Shown here: piece by piece, positions 11,691 to 24,727 of the stretch
How positions within the stretch are numbered: position 1 is the first letter of the stretch
Layout: every line of letters starts with the position of its first letter
NCBI GenBank assembly: GCA_005784505.1
Contig: VCAZ01000039.1
Span: forward strand, 1 to 64,000
Source of the DNA: Bagarius yarrelli
Lineage: Eukaryota > Chordata > Actinopteri > Siluriformes > Sisoridae
Reading direction: 5' to 3'
Length of the DNA: 64,000 nt
Notes under the pieces: generated by a model
The model's input: only the letters and a program-made list of their open reading frames with translations
Told to the model about the DNA's origin: nothing
Database searches by the model: none
Translations under genes and position numbers: made by a program

Positions 11691-12172
11691 AACCAATCAT
11701 AACCATCTGATTTCATCAGCATGTCTCAATTAAAACCCCACATACAAACTGAATAACTTAAACTGAAAAAATGCTAAAAAAAAAAAAAAAAAACCTCATG
11801 AAAATTCATTCATTTACTAATAATGACAATTCCTGGATTAACATTATATCAGAACATGAAATTGGACAAACTATATTAAAATAATTGATGACAGTCGAGG
11901 AACAACATTAGTGAATTTAGACTGTATTGATTCTAATGATCCAAAATAAACATTAATAAATTTAGACAGTGAATCATAAACAATTACTAATAAACAATTG
12001 ACTGTAAAATGGTGAACCTGTAGAACTGCAAAAGAGCAACATTCTTACTTTAAAACAGGGTTTAACATCATTTCATTAAATCACAACCTTTTAACGTTCA
12101 ACAATCACAAGACATTTTTGGGTTTGGTTCGCACATGCTGATGACATCAGATGGTTATGATTTTTTAAAATG
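11691..12172. mobile_element. MITE-like element with about 30-bp terminal inverted repeats
   Basis: ATCATAACCATCTGATTTCA (near 11697) is matched in inverted orientation by the block ending ATCAGATGGTTATGAT (about 12146-12161). The pairing continues inward through CAGCATGT. The interior is AT-rich and non-coding. Confidence 0.65.
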
Positions 12173-13250
12173 AAAATGTTGATACCGGATTACCATAGGA
12201 TAATAATCCAAGATCACATCCTACTTGGCAAATTCACGTCCACCTGATATACATATATATCAGTTTTTAACCCCAAGGACATTAGATTAGTGAACCTCCA
12301 AACATTATTGATGCTGAGCTTTCAAATCTGGATTTGCATAAAATACACAAGATATTACAACTAAGTGACCCAAAATCTACACATACCAGTACAAACAGCA
12401 CAACTGACCAACCACACATTCACAAGAAGCGGTCTAATCAGGTCTTTGCACTGTCTTACCTTTCTATGTCACAGCTTGGTACTAAAAGCACTATGACATC
12501 ATGCATAATTTAATTTGCGGTAAGAATAGCTAGAGCAGCAAAAGAAGATGAACCAAAGTCATTTGAGACAGAAGCAGATGTGGACAAAAAGAGAGATGGT
12601 GTGAGATTACAGGATATATGATATAAGTATAGAATTTACTGACCCTGCACTAAAATGCAAATCTTGCTTATGCATTGCTCAATTGTCATTGCTTTTTCTT
12701 GTAATGTTGGGAAAATAGGATTTATTTTTTTGTTATGTAATTCTATGCCTTAAATTGTTATTTTAATAGGCCAAATATGTTTAAAATATGTTAAATATAA
12801 AAGTAAATAAAAAGTTTTTAAAAAATATGCGCCATTTATTATGCTGTTGTAAAATATGGACTCCAAATCGCGGACCTAAGGTGTTGGACTCCTAACCAGA
12901 AGTGAAATATAAAAGTAAATGCTTATTTATTAGGAACCAAAAAATAAGACAGGGACAGAACACTGTGATACTGTACATGCTGGGTAATTTGTGACATGAG
13001 ACAGGAATGTCCAGCTAGCCTAACGTTTGTGAAAGATGGACCGCTTCTAAAAGTGTTTATCATTATGCAGACTAATGAACTGCATTCATTCTGTTATACA
13101 TTTACAGCATTTGGCAGACAGACTTTGATTTCATTTGAGCTCTTGCTCATCCCAGCAATTAGTGGATTAATCAAACCCTGGTAAAAAATGAAGCAAATTG
13201 AAGCAAATTTGGTGTGTGTTTACAGTACATAAGTATTAAGCTGCTAAGCC
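12173..13250. other. Intergenic DNA, nothing recognised
   Basis: AT-rich sequence with no coding or RNA gene signal visible. Confidence 0.45.
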
Positions 13251-13690
13251 TCATTAAATGGTAATGCATGCGGCCAGCATTAATTACCTCCAATGCATCA
13301 CTGACATTTTATATGTCCCGGATTTTAATCATTGAAATTGTGGATCAAAGTGCGGTTACATATTTAGGGATACACACATTTTTCAAATGCCTTCATTAAA
13401 TGGTGGCAATGCAATTGCTGCAACCCACTGCACTGAGCATTAATTACCTCTTTTTTAAAGCATCAAAATGAGACATTTTTTATTTGTTTTTAGGTAGTTA
13501 AATAATGTGCATTGATTGTGGAAAGGCGGTGCTTATTTTTCACACATTTTTCAAATTTACTTCCTGGAAGACTGCAGCACTGAGCAGTATTTCTGTCTTC
13601 TTTTTTATAAGATAAATTTTTTTTATTTGTTTATTAGGTAGTTAAATAATGTGTGTGCATTTCTGCAACACAGCCGGCATGCACAGCACT
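13251..13690 (+). repeat. Degenerate tandem repeat, about 140-170-bp unit
   Basis: CATTAAATGGT recurs at about 13252 and 13392, AGCATTAATTACCTC at 13277 and 13437, CACACATTTTTCAAAT at about 13373 and 13541, and GGTAGTTAAATAATGTG at about 13493 and 13637. These order consistently as two to three diverged copies. Confidence 0.6.
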
Positions 13691-15229
13691 TCTGAAACCA
13701 CCTTTATAACCCCAGTGATTACGTGTACAGTGAATCATACTGCACTGCTACTGGAAAAATAATATAATGATGCATACTAAAAAGCCGTCACTTAAGTCCT
13801 AACTTAACTTAAGTCCATACACTTAAGTCCTAACTTATCTCCCAGTATACAAAAAGAGTAATAATTTATATTTTACCTAAGGCTAAGGTTGTTTATAAGA
13901 AATATCATTTCAAAATAGGATTTCTGCTTTAGGAAATCTGCTTTGTGATGGTGTCTATTGTTAAAACCACACGACGCATAAAATGTTGTGTCCACAAGAT
14001 TAAGTTGTGTCTTATGTACCTTTGGATCTGGAAACTACCACGACCTGTTTTAGGAAAACCATGTCCTGCATTGCGTATCCTAGAGGCTGAAAATGTTCTG
14101 TCACTAAGCTGACTGTCTATTGAGGAAAGCCATGGTTCATGTACTGCATTTTCAGCAGCTGAAAAGCTCTGGAGAGCACTGTCGCATTGCTGTCTTCTTT
14201 GGGAAAGCTGCCAGACTGCCATCTCTATTGACAGCACAGCATAGAGAGAGTCAACTTAAACACCGCCATTTTAGACAATTGCTAACCAAGCCCACATCTC
14301 TATTACTTTGAAAAAAGACCTCGTTACTAAATTTCCTTTATTTTTTGTGTGTGGAATAATATTATAATTATAATAATCTTTGAAAAATCACATGCCAATG
14401 CTGTAAATTTTGCCTTTGGTGATACAATGGAGTAGAAAGCTGCAAGAGATTTAAATATTGAAAAGACTAAACTAAGAATTTAGACATAGTGAAACAATTG
14501 TTATATTTTATTACAAGTAACATGAAATTGGATAATTTAAAATTGATTTGATGAAACATTTAATTTGAAGTTTTATTTAAATTAGCTCACCTGGTGGACC
14601 AAGGCCTCATTTACACAGCATGTATCAAGTGACCCAATTGCGTTTTTCTATATGACTGAAAATTGCGTAAGCAGAAAAAAGCACATAAATTTCGATATTT
14701 TCCTTATTCCTCATTCATATGTGGTAATAAATAGGATATGAATCGGATGCATGCATTAGTGTATGCCATGTAAGCAGACAGATCGGTGGCGCATGATGTC
14801 AACTCAGGTGGATATCAACTAGAATATATATAACTTAGTGCAGGGCAACCTTTAACACTTAAAGAGACAGTTAAAGAAAAAAAAAAACATTGGGAGCCAT
14901 AAAGACTTTTTGACATCTAAAATGAAGATAACACTGCATATATCATTTTGTACCTTTATGCTATGTATAAAAATCGTGTTTAGTATTTAGTTTAGCTTCA
15001 CTCCTGATCCTAGTCCCACTTCACCCTGACCCACTGATGACATGGGATAGGCCTAATCCTAAGCCTGTCAATGTCAACATGTCAATCTTGCGTCAAATGT
15101 CAAACTACTGATCAACTTCACTAATATACATGGGAAGGCAATTAATGACCAAGCTGTCAAACTTACATAAACTCATTAGGCATGACCACTGACATTTGAA
15201 GTTAATAACAATGATTATTTCTTCATCAT
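13691..15229. other. Intergenic DNA with MITE fragment near 14605
   Basis: GGCCTCATTTACAC...AAGTGACCCAATTGCG near 14608-14648 resembles, in inverted orientation, 61430-61475, so both belong to one short DNA-transposon family. The rest shows nothing recognisable. Confidence 0.45.
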
Positions 15230-15840
15230 GGCACCTGTTAGCAGCTGGGATATATTAGGCAACAAGTGAATAGATTGTCCATAAAGTTGATGTTATGAAC
15301 AGGGAACGGGCAAGCATACAGATTTAAGCAAGTTTGACACGAGCCAAATTGTTACAGCTAGATGACTGGGTTATATATCCCCAAAACTGCAGCTCTTGTG
15401 GTGCGTTTACAGACTGCAACTATCAAAAGTGGCACAAGAAAGGAACAGTGGTGAAATAGAAGAAGGCTGGCATTATTCAACATTTACATTGATGCACATA
15501 GAAGCAAAGTCTGGCATGATCCAACAGATAAGCTCGTGTAGCTTTGCTGAACAAGTTGAAGCTGGTTATAATAAAATGGTGTCAGAATACACAGTGCATC
15601 GCAGTTTGTTGTGTATTGGGCTCAGACCAGTCAGGATGACCATGCTGACCTCTGTCCACCGCTGAATGCAGCAACGATGGACATGTGACTGAACTGGAAC
15701 TCAGCATTTTTGTTTCTTTTAACTGAATGGGCAGGTGTGTGTACATCACTTACCAGGGGAACACTTGTAGCAAACCAACAGAAGTGATGCTTTGAACAAT
15801 GTTCTGCTGGAAAACCTTGGGTCTGACCATTTTATTCCCC
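15230..15840 (+). mobile_element. Degenerate Tc1-like transposon
   Basis: The stretch 15380-15665 retains transposase-like order: AAAACTGCAGCTCTTGTGGT, the GGAACAGTGGTGAA block, then the VSEYTVHRSLL frame and a CTGTCCACCGC block. Beyond 15745 come ACCAGGGGAACAC and AATGTTCTGCTGG. Deletions and stops show that it is dead. An inverted, internally deleted relative lies at 60563-60835. Confidence 0.75.
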
Positions 15841-16014
15841 ATAAATAAAATAAAAAATGATAAATTAATAAATAAGCTCCAGTCAGTTAGCGAGTTGGGA
15901 AGTGGAAAGTGGTTATTAAAAATGTAATTTAGTTGAGTTAAACTGTTTATCATTGTAGAAGTAGCTATTACAAAAACACCCTAGACATTTTTTATATGCT
16001 GACATGAAATCCAC

Positions 16015-16060
16015 CGTGTGTTGTTGACAAAAGTATTGGGACAGCTGACCATTATGTCTA
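16015..16060 (+). mobile_element. Tc1-family terminal fragment
   Basis: ACAAAAGTATTGGGACAGCT followed by GACCATTATGTCTATAT matches the terminus of the element at 3700. The opposite terminus of this family is at 16880-16925, so a SINE and other DNA may have inserted between them. Confidence 0.55.
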
Positions 16061-16081
16061 TATATTTGTTGTTGGTTTTTT

Positions 16082-16270
16082 ACGTTCTATTCTAAATGAG
16101 AAAAAGGTGTTGTACTGCTAACTGTAAGATCAGGATTCGATTCCAGCACCACCAAGTTGCACTGCTGGGCTCCTGAGCAAGGTCCTAACCCTAATTGCTC
16201 AGGTGTACAAATGAAATAATGTAATTCGCTCTGGATAAGGACATCTGCCAAATGCAGTAAATCTAAATCT
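16082..16270 (+). mobile_element. tRNA-derived SINE
   Basis: Same family as 4111: GATTCGATTCCAGCACCACC, CTGGGCTCCTGAGCAAGG, and tail TCGCTCTGGATAAGGACATC. Confidence 0.8.
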
Positions 16271-16799
16271 TAAAATTAAGTCTTATTCTTACCTGTAAGG
16301 GACTCCACTGAAGCGAGTAGTAGTTTTAAACCCAAAGGTGCAGTTTATTTACATAAGTGTCAAACAATACACATAAACTAATCTTAACTTTGCTTATCTT
16401 AACTTGGTTTACATTAGCATAGCTTAGTTTAGCATGAACATTAGCGCAAACAAGAAGAAAACAACAAACATAAACTAGACTACAAGATACTTGACTTGAC
16501 TTAACATTACAAACTCACGACAGCGGTACAAGAACACAGCAAGACAAAGGGAAACACAAGGGCATATATATATAGACACAAGACTTGAGGATTTGAGGAT
16601 TTGCTCATTCAGGCATAATATTTTTCGTAATATCAGGTGCTAATGTTAGTTGGGGAAGTCTGGGGTGTACGCGGGTGTTTCCGCTTCAGCTTTTAAAACA
16701 CGGTGACGCCTTGACGCCTTGACTCAAATTCTTTCATACACACAACCTTTGTACAAAATTGTCATTGTGTAACACAGTTTGGTTATTGGTCGCAATAAA

Positions 16800-16925
16800 A
16801 GTATAATGTAATGCGACAATATACAATAGCTTTCTAATGTGCTTCCAACATTGTGACAACAGTTTGGCATTGACACATTTCGAGGAATGTGCTGGTAAGG
16901 TGTCCACAAACTTTTGGCCATATTA
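16800..16925 (+). mobile_element. Tc1-family terminal fragment
   Basis: GTGCTTCCAACATTGTGACA followed by an AGTTTGG block and the terminus GGTGTCCACAAACTTTTGGC. This is the same family as 3700-4003. Confidence 0.65.
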
Positions 16926-18895
16926 TGAATCTGGACAGACTTTCACTATCCCCTAACAAGCAACCACTCCGCCCCCATTAACCCACTTCTTTTATGGTTG
17001 GTCCATAATGATTTGCCTTCCAGATGTATTCATTCCCTGTATTTGTTGTTGTCTGGTACACTTCATTAAAATACACATACTGACATACAAAACGAGTGTT
17101 TAGTGCAGAGACAAACCCTGGGTATCCTTGTAACAGGAAATTAAAGAAGTGCATTCAGAGAAAGAATGATTGGACTGCTTTAATTTTGAAGCAGGCCCTG
17201 TAATACCCTGTTCTGTCAGAAAACAGGATACACCCTCTGATATGTCATATCTCGGCCTGTCACCAGTCAGTTTCACATCTCTTCCACAACATTCCAAAAG
17301 CTTTTATAAATGGTCTTTAAATAACTGCTGCAACTGGCAGTATAACACAAAATGAGTAAACACTCTGAGACATTCTTCTTCCTGGTTTTCTTTATCATTA
17401 AATTTTAGAATCTATTTAAGGACCCCTGCCAGAGCATGTCAAGGTTTTCTGAAGTGTGACTACATAGGCCTTTAAGTTCAGACAGGCAATACAAATGGTT
17501 TGCATCTTCTGCTAAAAAGTGAAAAGCTTAAGTATACACACACATACACAGACAAAAACACACACTCTCTCTCACACACAATCCTGTGCAATCCTGAGCC
17601 TATGGCCAACCAAAGTACCAGCTCTGGTGCTGCAGGCTGATCTCTGCTATCAGGTCAAAACACATGATCGTCAGCGAGTACAGTAATGTACAGCTCCTTT
17701 GAAATGCTATAGTCACACAGAGCGGGTTATTTTATCTGTTGCAACCTCAAGGCCTGTTTTTTTTTAAACATACTAAATAGATACGCATATTATGGAGGTT
17801 TCTACTGAAGTGCTAGCCATGGTGCTGTTTTTGTTTTAAGTTGGTTGTGTTAAATGACCTGATTTAACTGATTATTTAATAAAAATAATTTAATACAAGA
17901 ATTGCCAGCGAGGCCTTTTCTGCCGGCCTAAACACTATCAGAAGCTGACCTACATTTACAAACTAAATTTAGGTTTAAGTAATAAATAAATCATTTAAAT
18001 AATACATTTTTATTTGTTTTATGAAACTTTTTTTTTTATTATTCCCAACATTCTTTTCTCTTCATTTTGTAGCATTTTCCTTGGCTGCACTGCATCCAGT
18101 AAGAGTATGTGGATGTTAGATTTTTTTGTCCAATCAGATTTCAGTTTCTATGAGCTGCCATGTTAATCTAATCTGTCCAGAGCCTTCAGAGTCAGTGGTA
18201 CTGTCAGATAGAACTTTAACTATTTTAGCAGTGTCAGATTGCTAATTGGTTAATGTTATTAAAGACTTCTTTAACCAATCAGATTTTAAGTCCACCTTCT
18301 GAGGTGCGCTACCTGACGTACAATGACATCAACAATTGGTTGATCAGAGTAAAACTCTTTCAGCCCAATTAAGAATCAGAAAGAGCCAAGTAGGTTTGCA
18401 CTTTCTTTGAAATTTCTTTTGGTGACAGAAGCTTCTAGATGTGCATTTTCAAGTAAGAAAGTAATAAAAAATTAATTATTAAAAAGAGAGTAAAAGGTTA
18501 TTGCACATTTTTTATATGAAAATAAATAGAGTATCATTGCTCATAAAAGTATGGTTAGCAAAACATGTCTGTACAGTTCAGTCTTCGCCCGGGAAAAAGT
18601 TTGTTTACCACTTCCAGACCAGTGCCACCGAGCAATACTGGCTTACAGCCTTTAAATGTATTATATATATTTTTTTTAATTTTATGTTTTTGTGATTTCT
18701 GATTCTGCGGTTGTAATGTAGAGGTTTTCTTAACCGGGTTTCTTGCTTTATTAAAATGGTTTTCAGACTCAATAAAATGTCTCTCTTTCTGTAATGTCAG
18801 GTGACCTGTAAGCCTGCTTTGGCATTACCTGTTTGAGAGATACCAAGTTAAAAGTTGGCTTATGCCATCTAGTGGACATGTTTACTGCATGGTGA
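16926..18895. other. Intergenic DNA, no gene recognised
   Basis: Moderately AT-rich with a short CA-rich run at 17535-17580. No coding region, RNA gene or clear transposon was recognised. Confidence 0.45.
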
Positions 18896-19078
18896 AAGTG
18901 GTAGCACAGTGATTAAGGTGTTGGAACCGCTAATTGCAAGATCCAGATTTGATTCCCAGCACCACCAAGTTGCCACTGCTGGGCCCCTGAGCAAGGCCCT
19001 TTGTTGTTGTATAAAAAAAGAGATAAATCTTAGTCGCTCTGGATGAGGGCTTTGACCAAATGCTGTAAATGTAAATGT
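18896..19078 (+). mobile_element. tRNA-derived SINE
   Basis: Good copy: TGGTAGCACAGTGATTAAGG A-box region, GATTTGATTCCCAGCACCAC B-box region, CTGGGCCCCTGAGCAAGGCC, and GTCGCTCTGGATGAGG tail. Confidence 0.85.
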
Positions 19079-20631
19079 AGAACAACATATACGTAAATAG
19101 AGATGATGGTCAGATCAAGGAAAAGGCAAGAGCCAAGTTCACTTACACTTGTAAAGAACATGGTAATCTTGCAATTTTCAAGGATTTCTGAGATTTTTCC
19201 TTTGTTTTTAGCTATGATGTTTCTTTTAAAACGTATAAATTAAGTTGCCATTCAATTGGCCCCATACAATCAATACGCAAGCTGCATAGGGACCTGCAAA
19301 TTAAGCAAGGCCCCGATACCACCTCCCTTGTGTTGAAACTTCACAACTTAGATGACAAAATGAAGTAGAATGAAGCAGGTCACCATGAGGGCACTATGGC
19401 AATAGCAATTAGGTAAACTTCTGTTTTCCTCTCTTTTGATGTCAGCAAATAAAGTTATAAAGTTAAGTTTCTGTGCATTTCTCAGCACATCTCTTGTTTG
19501 CATGGGCACTACTAGCAATTTTTTGGGCCTTATGGAAGAATATGAGGTTGGGACCCCCGCCACACCCGTTCCACACCAAACATACTATTACATTACTGCT
19601 AGTATGGTTACTAATAATAAAACAGATCACCGGGGGCCCCCGATGTGTGAATCGTCCTAATTTAGACCTCACCCCCCTTTGCTTGTGTTCTGTGACTTTG
19701 TGCTTGACAAAAGTGACAGTGGAACACATTTATTACGAAATATAATTGCATGTTTATTTTAAAACCAACAGATTGTGTCATTGTGTCTAAAATCAGAATT
19801 GGGCATTTTGAATTAATGTTTTGATTAATTTTGATTAATGTTCTATTAAAAATTAAATAGATAACATGCTAAGCTTTTAGGAGCCAGTGGCCTATAGCCA
19901 TTGCCATTGCCAATGCCAAAGCAACTTCATTTAAATACCAGCTGTCATTCTATTTTAAACACCGCTCTTTTTTATCCTCTCATCTTTAATATACTTCATA
20001 GATAAGCATCCTCAGTCAGGTATAGTGTATTTATAGAAAAGGGTTACGTATTACTAAAATATGTCTTAAGATCAATCGACTTATTGTCTGAAGTGGTTTA
20101 AAAAAAGTAATAATAATAAAATAAATCATTATGATCCAGTATTGCATGGGCAACATATGACTTTGACAATGTCTCATTAAGTGTTTAAACTATTTTACTT
20201 TATTAGGCTTTTCTTTTCTGCAGTTCAATGACTATTAAAAACTGATTATGGATTGAAATACAATTTGAACATAACGTATTGGGGCCCGTAAATACAACAT
20301 TTAACTCTTTACTGGTCATTCTAGTACGAAAAAATTCAAAAGACTTCTAAAATAACTGCAACCCAGCTTTTTACCTTGCTTATTAATCCTTCTTTTTGTT
20401 AGAGAAAGAGAAGGTAATCAAGTAAAGTGAGGTCATATGTCTGGCAAAGATTAAGCTGGTCAAATAATTCCATGTACAATCCGGATCTACGGATTTTCTC
20501 TGGTTATGTCACATACGCCTAAAAGCCATTTCGAGTAAAGGGGTTCTCCATAAAAACCAAGGATGGAACATTATATTACCTTGTGGAACAGTTTGTGAAA
20601 CTCTAAACTGTATTCTGTGAATCCCAAAAAA
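19079..20631. other. Intergenic DNA upstream of parapinopsin
   Basis: No gene seen. Overlapping short frames at 19348-19745 on both strands have no family resemblance. Confidence 0.45.
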
Positions 20632-23600
20632 ATGGCCTCTATTCATCTATCCAACTTTTCAGAAGCTGATACAATGCGTCAAGCCTCTGTTAATGATCAC
20701 ATCATGGCAAGAAAAGGCTACACCATCTTGGCCATCCTTATGGCTTTGTTTTCCATTTTTGGCATAATTCTGAATATAGTAGTGATTACTGTGACAGTGA
20801 AGTACAAACAACTTCGTCACCCACTGAATTATGCTCTGGTCAACCTTGCAGTGGCAGATCTTGGATGTGCTGTGTTTGGAGGGCTACTCACAGTACTCAC
20901 TAATGCCATGGGCTACTTCAGTCTTGGCAGGATTGGATGTGTTTTGGAAGGTTTTGCTGTTGCGTTTTTTGGTAAGTGTGTCCTCTAAAAATATATATAT
21001 ATATTTGTAAAATTTAGCTAATGTAAACACATTTCAGGGGTTTTCGTTATTTTTCTGCCAGGTATTGCTGGTTTGTGCTCAGTAGCCATTATTGCTGTTG
21101 ACCGCTACATGGTGGTATGCAGACCACTGGGTGCAGTGAAGTTTCAAAGCAAACATGCACTGGCAGGGATCATCTTCTCCTGGGTCTGGTCCTTTATTTG
21201 GAACACACCGCCGCTGTTTGGATGGGGCAGTTACCAACTAGAGGGTGTAATGACCTCCTGTGCCCCAAACTGGTACAGCAGAGACCCAATAAATGTCTCC
21301 TACATCCTGTGTTACTTTATGCTCTGTTTTGCTCTGCCTTTCGCCATCATTATCTTCTCTTACACACAACTTCTTTATACCTTACGACAGGTAGGTATGA
21401 TTAAGTTTCTTAACGTTTCTTTAACCCTTATGTCCAGTACACTTCACTCCAAAAACCATAGGTTATTTACTGTATCCAATATCTGGGTTAAACATGTTGG
21501 GTTATTTCATTGGATCGTTTAGCAGTTAATCGTCTGCTAAATGAAAATATTAAATATTTTTTTAATAAAGTTTTTGTAAAGATGAACATTGCATTAATGT
21601 AGCCTGATAGCATTCTAGCAAAATGAATAAAATAACCCAACAAATTAATTATTTTATATCCCAGTTTATGGGTTATTTTCTTACTACCCAAAGAAATGTG
21701 TTAAAATAATCCAAAAATAGGTAGGTCCTATATCAACCCACCATTAGATTATCGGTTTTAAGTGTGTAATGTTCTATTTGAATTATCAGATATTTATACT
21801 TATTATAATCATACTATACAAATATTTTAGTTATAATTCATTTACAAAGAAGGAATTTATTATTTTATTGCTGCAAATCTAATTGAAAATACTTTTGAGT
21901 GTCTTAGTGAGAAATTTTAACCTTTTCTAGTTAACCTAACACAGAATTTTTGTTAAAGGTGGTTAAACGTCTTCTAATTTGACACACTAATGAACAAGCA
22001 CAAGGGTCATCTCAGAGAGCAGAAATTGGGTTGACATTATTATTTACTAGTGATATCAATCAAGAAACTTGGCGGTGGAAGCTTAGTGGATAAGTTTTTA
22101 ATAAAAAAAATAAGATGTTTGTAAGATGCTCTAATAAAGGTATGTTAGAAATGCTGTAAATAAAAAATAATTATTTTTATCATTAGAAACTCTGAAATAC
22201 TTATGAAAAGCCACAAATTCTTAAAAAATTCTTTTATTTAATCATGTAAATGGGTATACATCTGTATTTATCTGTCTTTTTAATGGCACAGCATCATCCA
22301 AATTTCATTATAATACTATTTGAGTTACAACAGGCTTATTCTTATTCATAGGGATCTGCTGGAGCATTGTGTTTACTGCTAACTGTTGAAATATATGGTT
22401 TAGAGCACAAAGTAATTAATTAAATTCACAAAGTAAAATTACTAATTTCCTTGCATTTTTTGTTCCATCCAAGGTGGTTAAGCTGCAAATGACAGAAAGT
22501 GGAAGCACGGCCAAGGCTGAGGTTAAAGTGGCTCGTATGGTAGTTGTCATGGTCCTGGCCTTTTTGCTTACGTGGCTGCCCTATGCAGCTCTTTCTTTAA
22601 CTGTAATCTTTGACTCCACTATCTACATCAACCCAGTCATTGCCACAATACCCACATACTTGACCAAGAGCAGCACTGTCTTTAACCCCATCATCTATAT
22701 ATTCTTGAACAGACAGGTAAGTTAAAAAAAAAATGGCATGAGCCAATTTTTGTTAGTTACCTAACAACTTACAGTTACCTTTTTCATACCACTAGGTTGT
22801 GCTGTATTAATGCTGTATTTAAACCACCTAAACCTTATTTATAAAATGTATAATTTTATATAATTCTTTGATAATATATAGTAATAAACACTAAGGTTTT
22901 AAAGACGCCTTGTTTTTTATATATTAGTGTAGTTGATTTTGTTCTTTTTTTTTGTCTTTTCCTATTAATAAATAATAGGAAGCACCTTTATTAGTTGTAT
23001 TAATAGACTTACCCTGTTAGTCTGTGTCACCTAAATCATGTTGGTGACCAATGAATTGGGGATTTAAGGGCCATCTGATTGCGACATCTGTCACCCCATT
23101 GATCGCTAGGGTTGATTCCCAATTCCTAATGTCCCAGTTCATTTCTTCACGAAGAAAGGATTACATACAAAACCCACACAATCTCTGTGCAGCGAGTTCT
23201 TTCATTACAAAACTATCCACATTGTTTAACTTTGTGGAAACAACTTGGAGAAGACACACTTATTGTTGTGTCAGTAAGATGCTCCCAAACTTTTGGCCAT
23301 ATAGTGTATGTACTAATTACGTCAAGATGGCACACTTTAAGCTCCACTCTTTTGAAAGTGCATTCAACTGAACTTTAAGAGTGCGGCAGTGAGAATTTGT
23401 GTTCATTCAGCTATAAGTTTTGTCTTTTAAATATGATGCAATGTTAAATAATCATTTTATTTTTGTCCATTGCTTTCATTGATCATTGCGCCGTTTTTAT
23501 TTCCTTTTTTTGGGCAGTACATCCATCTTGGGTTGTTTTGCTGTGGATAGTGTAAATATTGCAAATAAATGCAAATATTGGATACTGGTCAGTTTTAAAA

Positions 23601-24668
23601 GATAACGTAAGCAGGTCATTGTGTGTTATCGGTGGTGTTCCTGGTTTCCGGCTGGCCTGATTATTGCAGCCTAACAATCCTTTAACGGATTCGAATAATA
23701 AGAATAATCTAATAAAATCTGATAAAAGTAGATACTGTTGTTGGGTATTTGGATTTGGTGTGCATTCAGTATTCCAGTTTATCCCAGGGTGTTCAGGGGA
23801 CTTGAGGTCAGGGTTTTTGTGCTGGACACATGCTGGAGCCTATCAGTTACAATGATAGCAAATTGTAATTTTACTGCGTACAAACACATTCTAGTCAATT
23901 GTTTGCTTACAATTTACAGTTTTTAACTCATGTTCAGCATTGCATTTTTTTGTCATGTCACACTCCACATTTTGCATTGAAAAAAATAGGCACTCAAAAA
24001 TGTGTTCATGTTTTATTATGTGTAAATGTGTTATTATGTGTTAATGTGAAAATGTTTTGGTTTTTTCAGCCTACTGTTATATAACATACTGTATTATATT
24101 TATGAAAAAGAAACAAAAAAAACCAGTTCAGTTAATATTTTCATTGCCCACTTGTTTGTAACTTTAAATTATTATGCTTGTCTCATCCTAAAATTGTAGC
24201 TTTTTAACAAATAAAATATAATTTTTTGTTAAACTGGTTGAGGTAGTTAAGATGTTGGACTGCTAATTGAAAGATTGGGGTTTATTTCCAGCACTACCAG
24301 GTTGTCACTGCTGCGCCCCTGAGCAAGGCCCTTAACCCCAATTGCTTAGTTGTATAAAAAAGATAAATGTAAGACTCTGGATAAGGACATCTGCCAAATA
24401 CCAAAAATATTAATGTAATAATCTGTGGACAACTTATAATTAAATTTACTTTGAATAAAATCAATGTATGAACTTAACAACAAATAAACACTGTTAATTA
24501 ATAATTTATTTATTCTTTTTTCTGCATGTTCTTTGGTTGCAGTTCAGAGATTATGCTTTACCGCTTCTCCTCTGTGGAAAAAATCCCTGGGCATCCACGG
24601 AGGAGGCCTCGGACTCCAATACATTAACTACTACAGTCAGCAAAAGCAGCTCAGTGTCACCATTATAG
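20632..24668 (+). CDS. parapinopsin: Parapinopsin (non-visual pineal/parapineal opsin)
   Basis: A G-protein-coupled light receptor of the pineal complex. Exons: 20632-20971, 21062-21390, 22474-22716, 24543-24668 (stop TAG), giving 345 residues, all with GT-AG borders. The start is the ATG at 20632 in AAAATGG; the in-frame codon at 20617 is GTG, not ATG. Seven membrane segments are visible. Key residues are C103 and C180 (disulfide, bovine 110/187), E106 (bovine E113), E174 (bovine E181), DRY at 127-129, Schiff-base lysine K288 in TYLTKSS (bovine K296), and NPIIY after it. The FRDYALPLLLCGK segment gives helix 8 and a likely palmitoyl cysteine, and the tail is Ser/Thr-rich for receptor-kinase sites. 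No frame damage is seen. Parapinopsins of this class are often UV-sensitive and bistable; that is family knowledge, not read from here. Confidence 0.96.
21391..22473 (+). other. Parapinopsin intron 2
   Basis: AT-rich, 1,083 bases, begins GTAGGT and ends CCAAG. No further exon or named repeat is seen. Confidence 0.85.
23230..23312 (+). mobile_element. Tc1-family terminal fragment in parapinopsin intron 3
   Basis: It ends with CCAAACTTTTGGCCATATAG and is preceded by a TTTGTGGAAACAACTTGG block. Same family as 3700 and 16800. Confidence 0.65.
24232..24418 (+). mobile_element. tRNA-derived SINE in parapinopsin intron 3
   Basis: Same family as 4111, with CCCCTGAGCAAGGCCCTTAA and CTCTGGATAAGGACATCTGC. 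It ends 125 bases before the last exon. Confidence 0.85.
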
Positions 24669-24727
24669 CCACAAATATCAAAGAATCCAGAAAACAGAAA
24701 TTTGTGTTAAATATTTAATCATTTTTG

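Noticed and set aside
18896..19078. tRNA-like A and B boxes
   Set aside because: These are SINE heads. No cloverleaf with paired acceptor stem is visible, and the same sequence recurs with a common 3' tail.
19348..19745. Four overlapping short frames on both strands
   Set aside because: Mutually overlapping frames without any recognisable domain or splice structure.
20617..20631. Five-codon upstream extension of parapinopsin
   Set aside because: The first codon is GTG, not ATG; the ATG at 20632 is the supported start. The same applies to TTG at 28753 (Kir) and TTG at 59648 (chdh).
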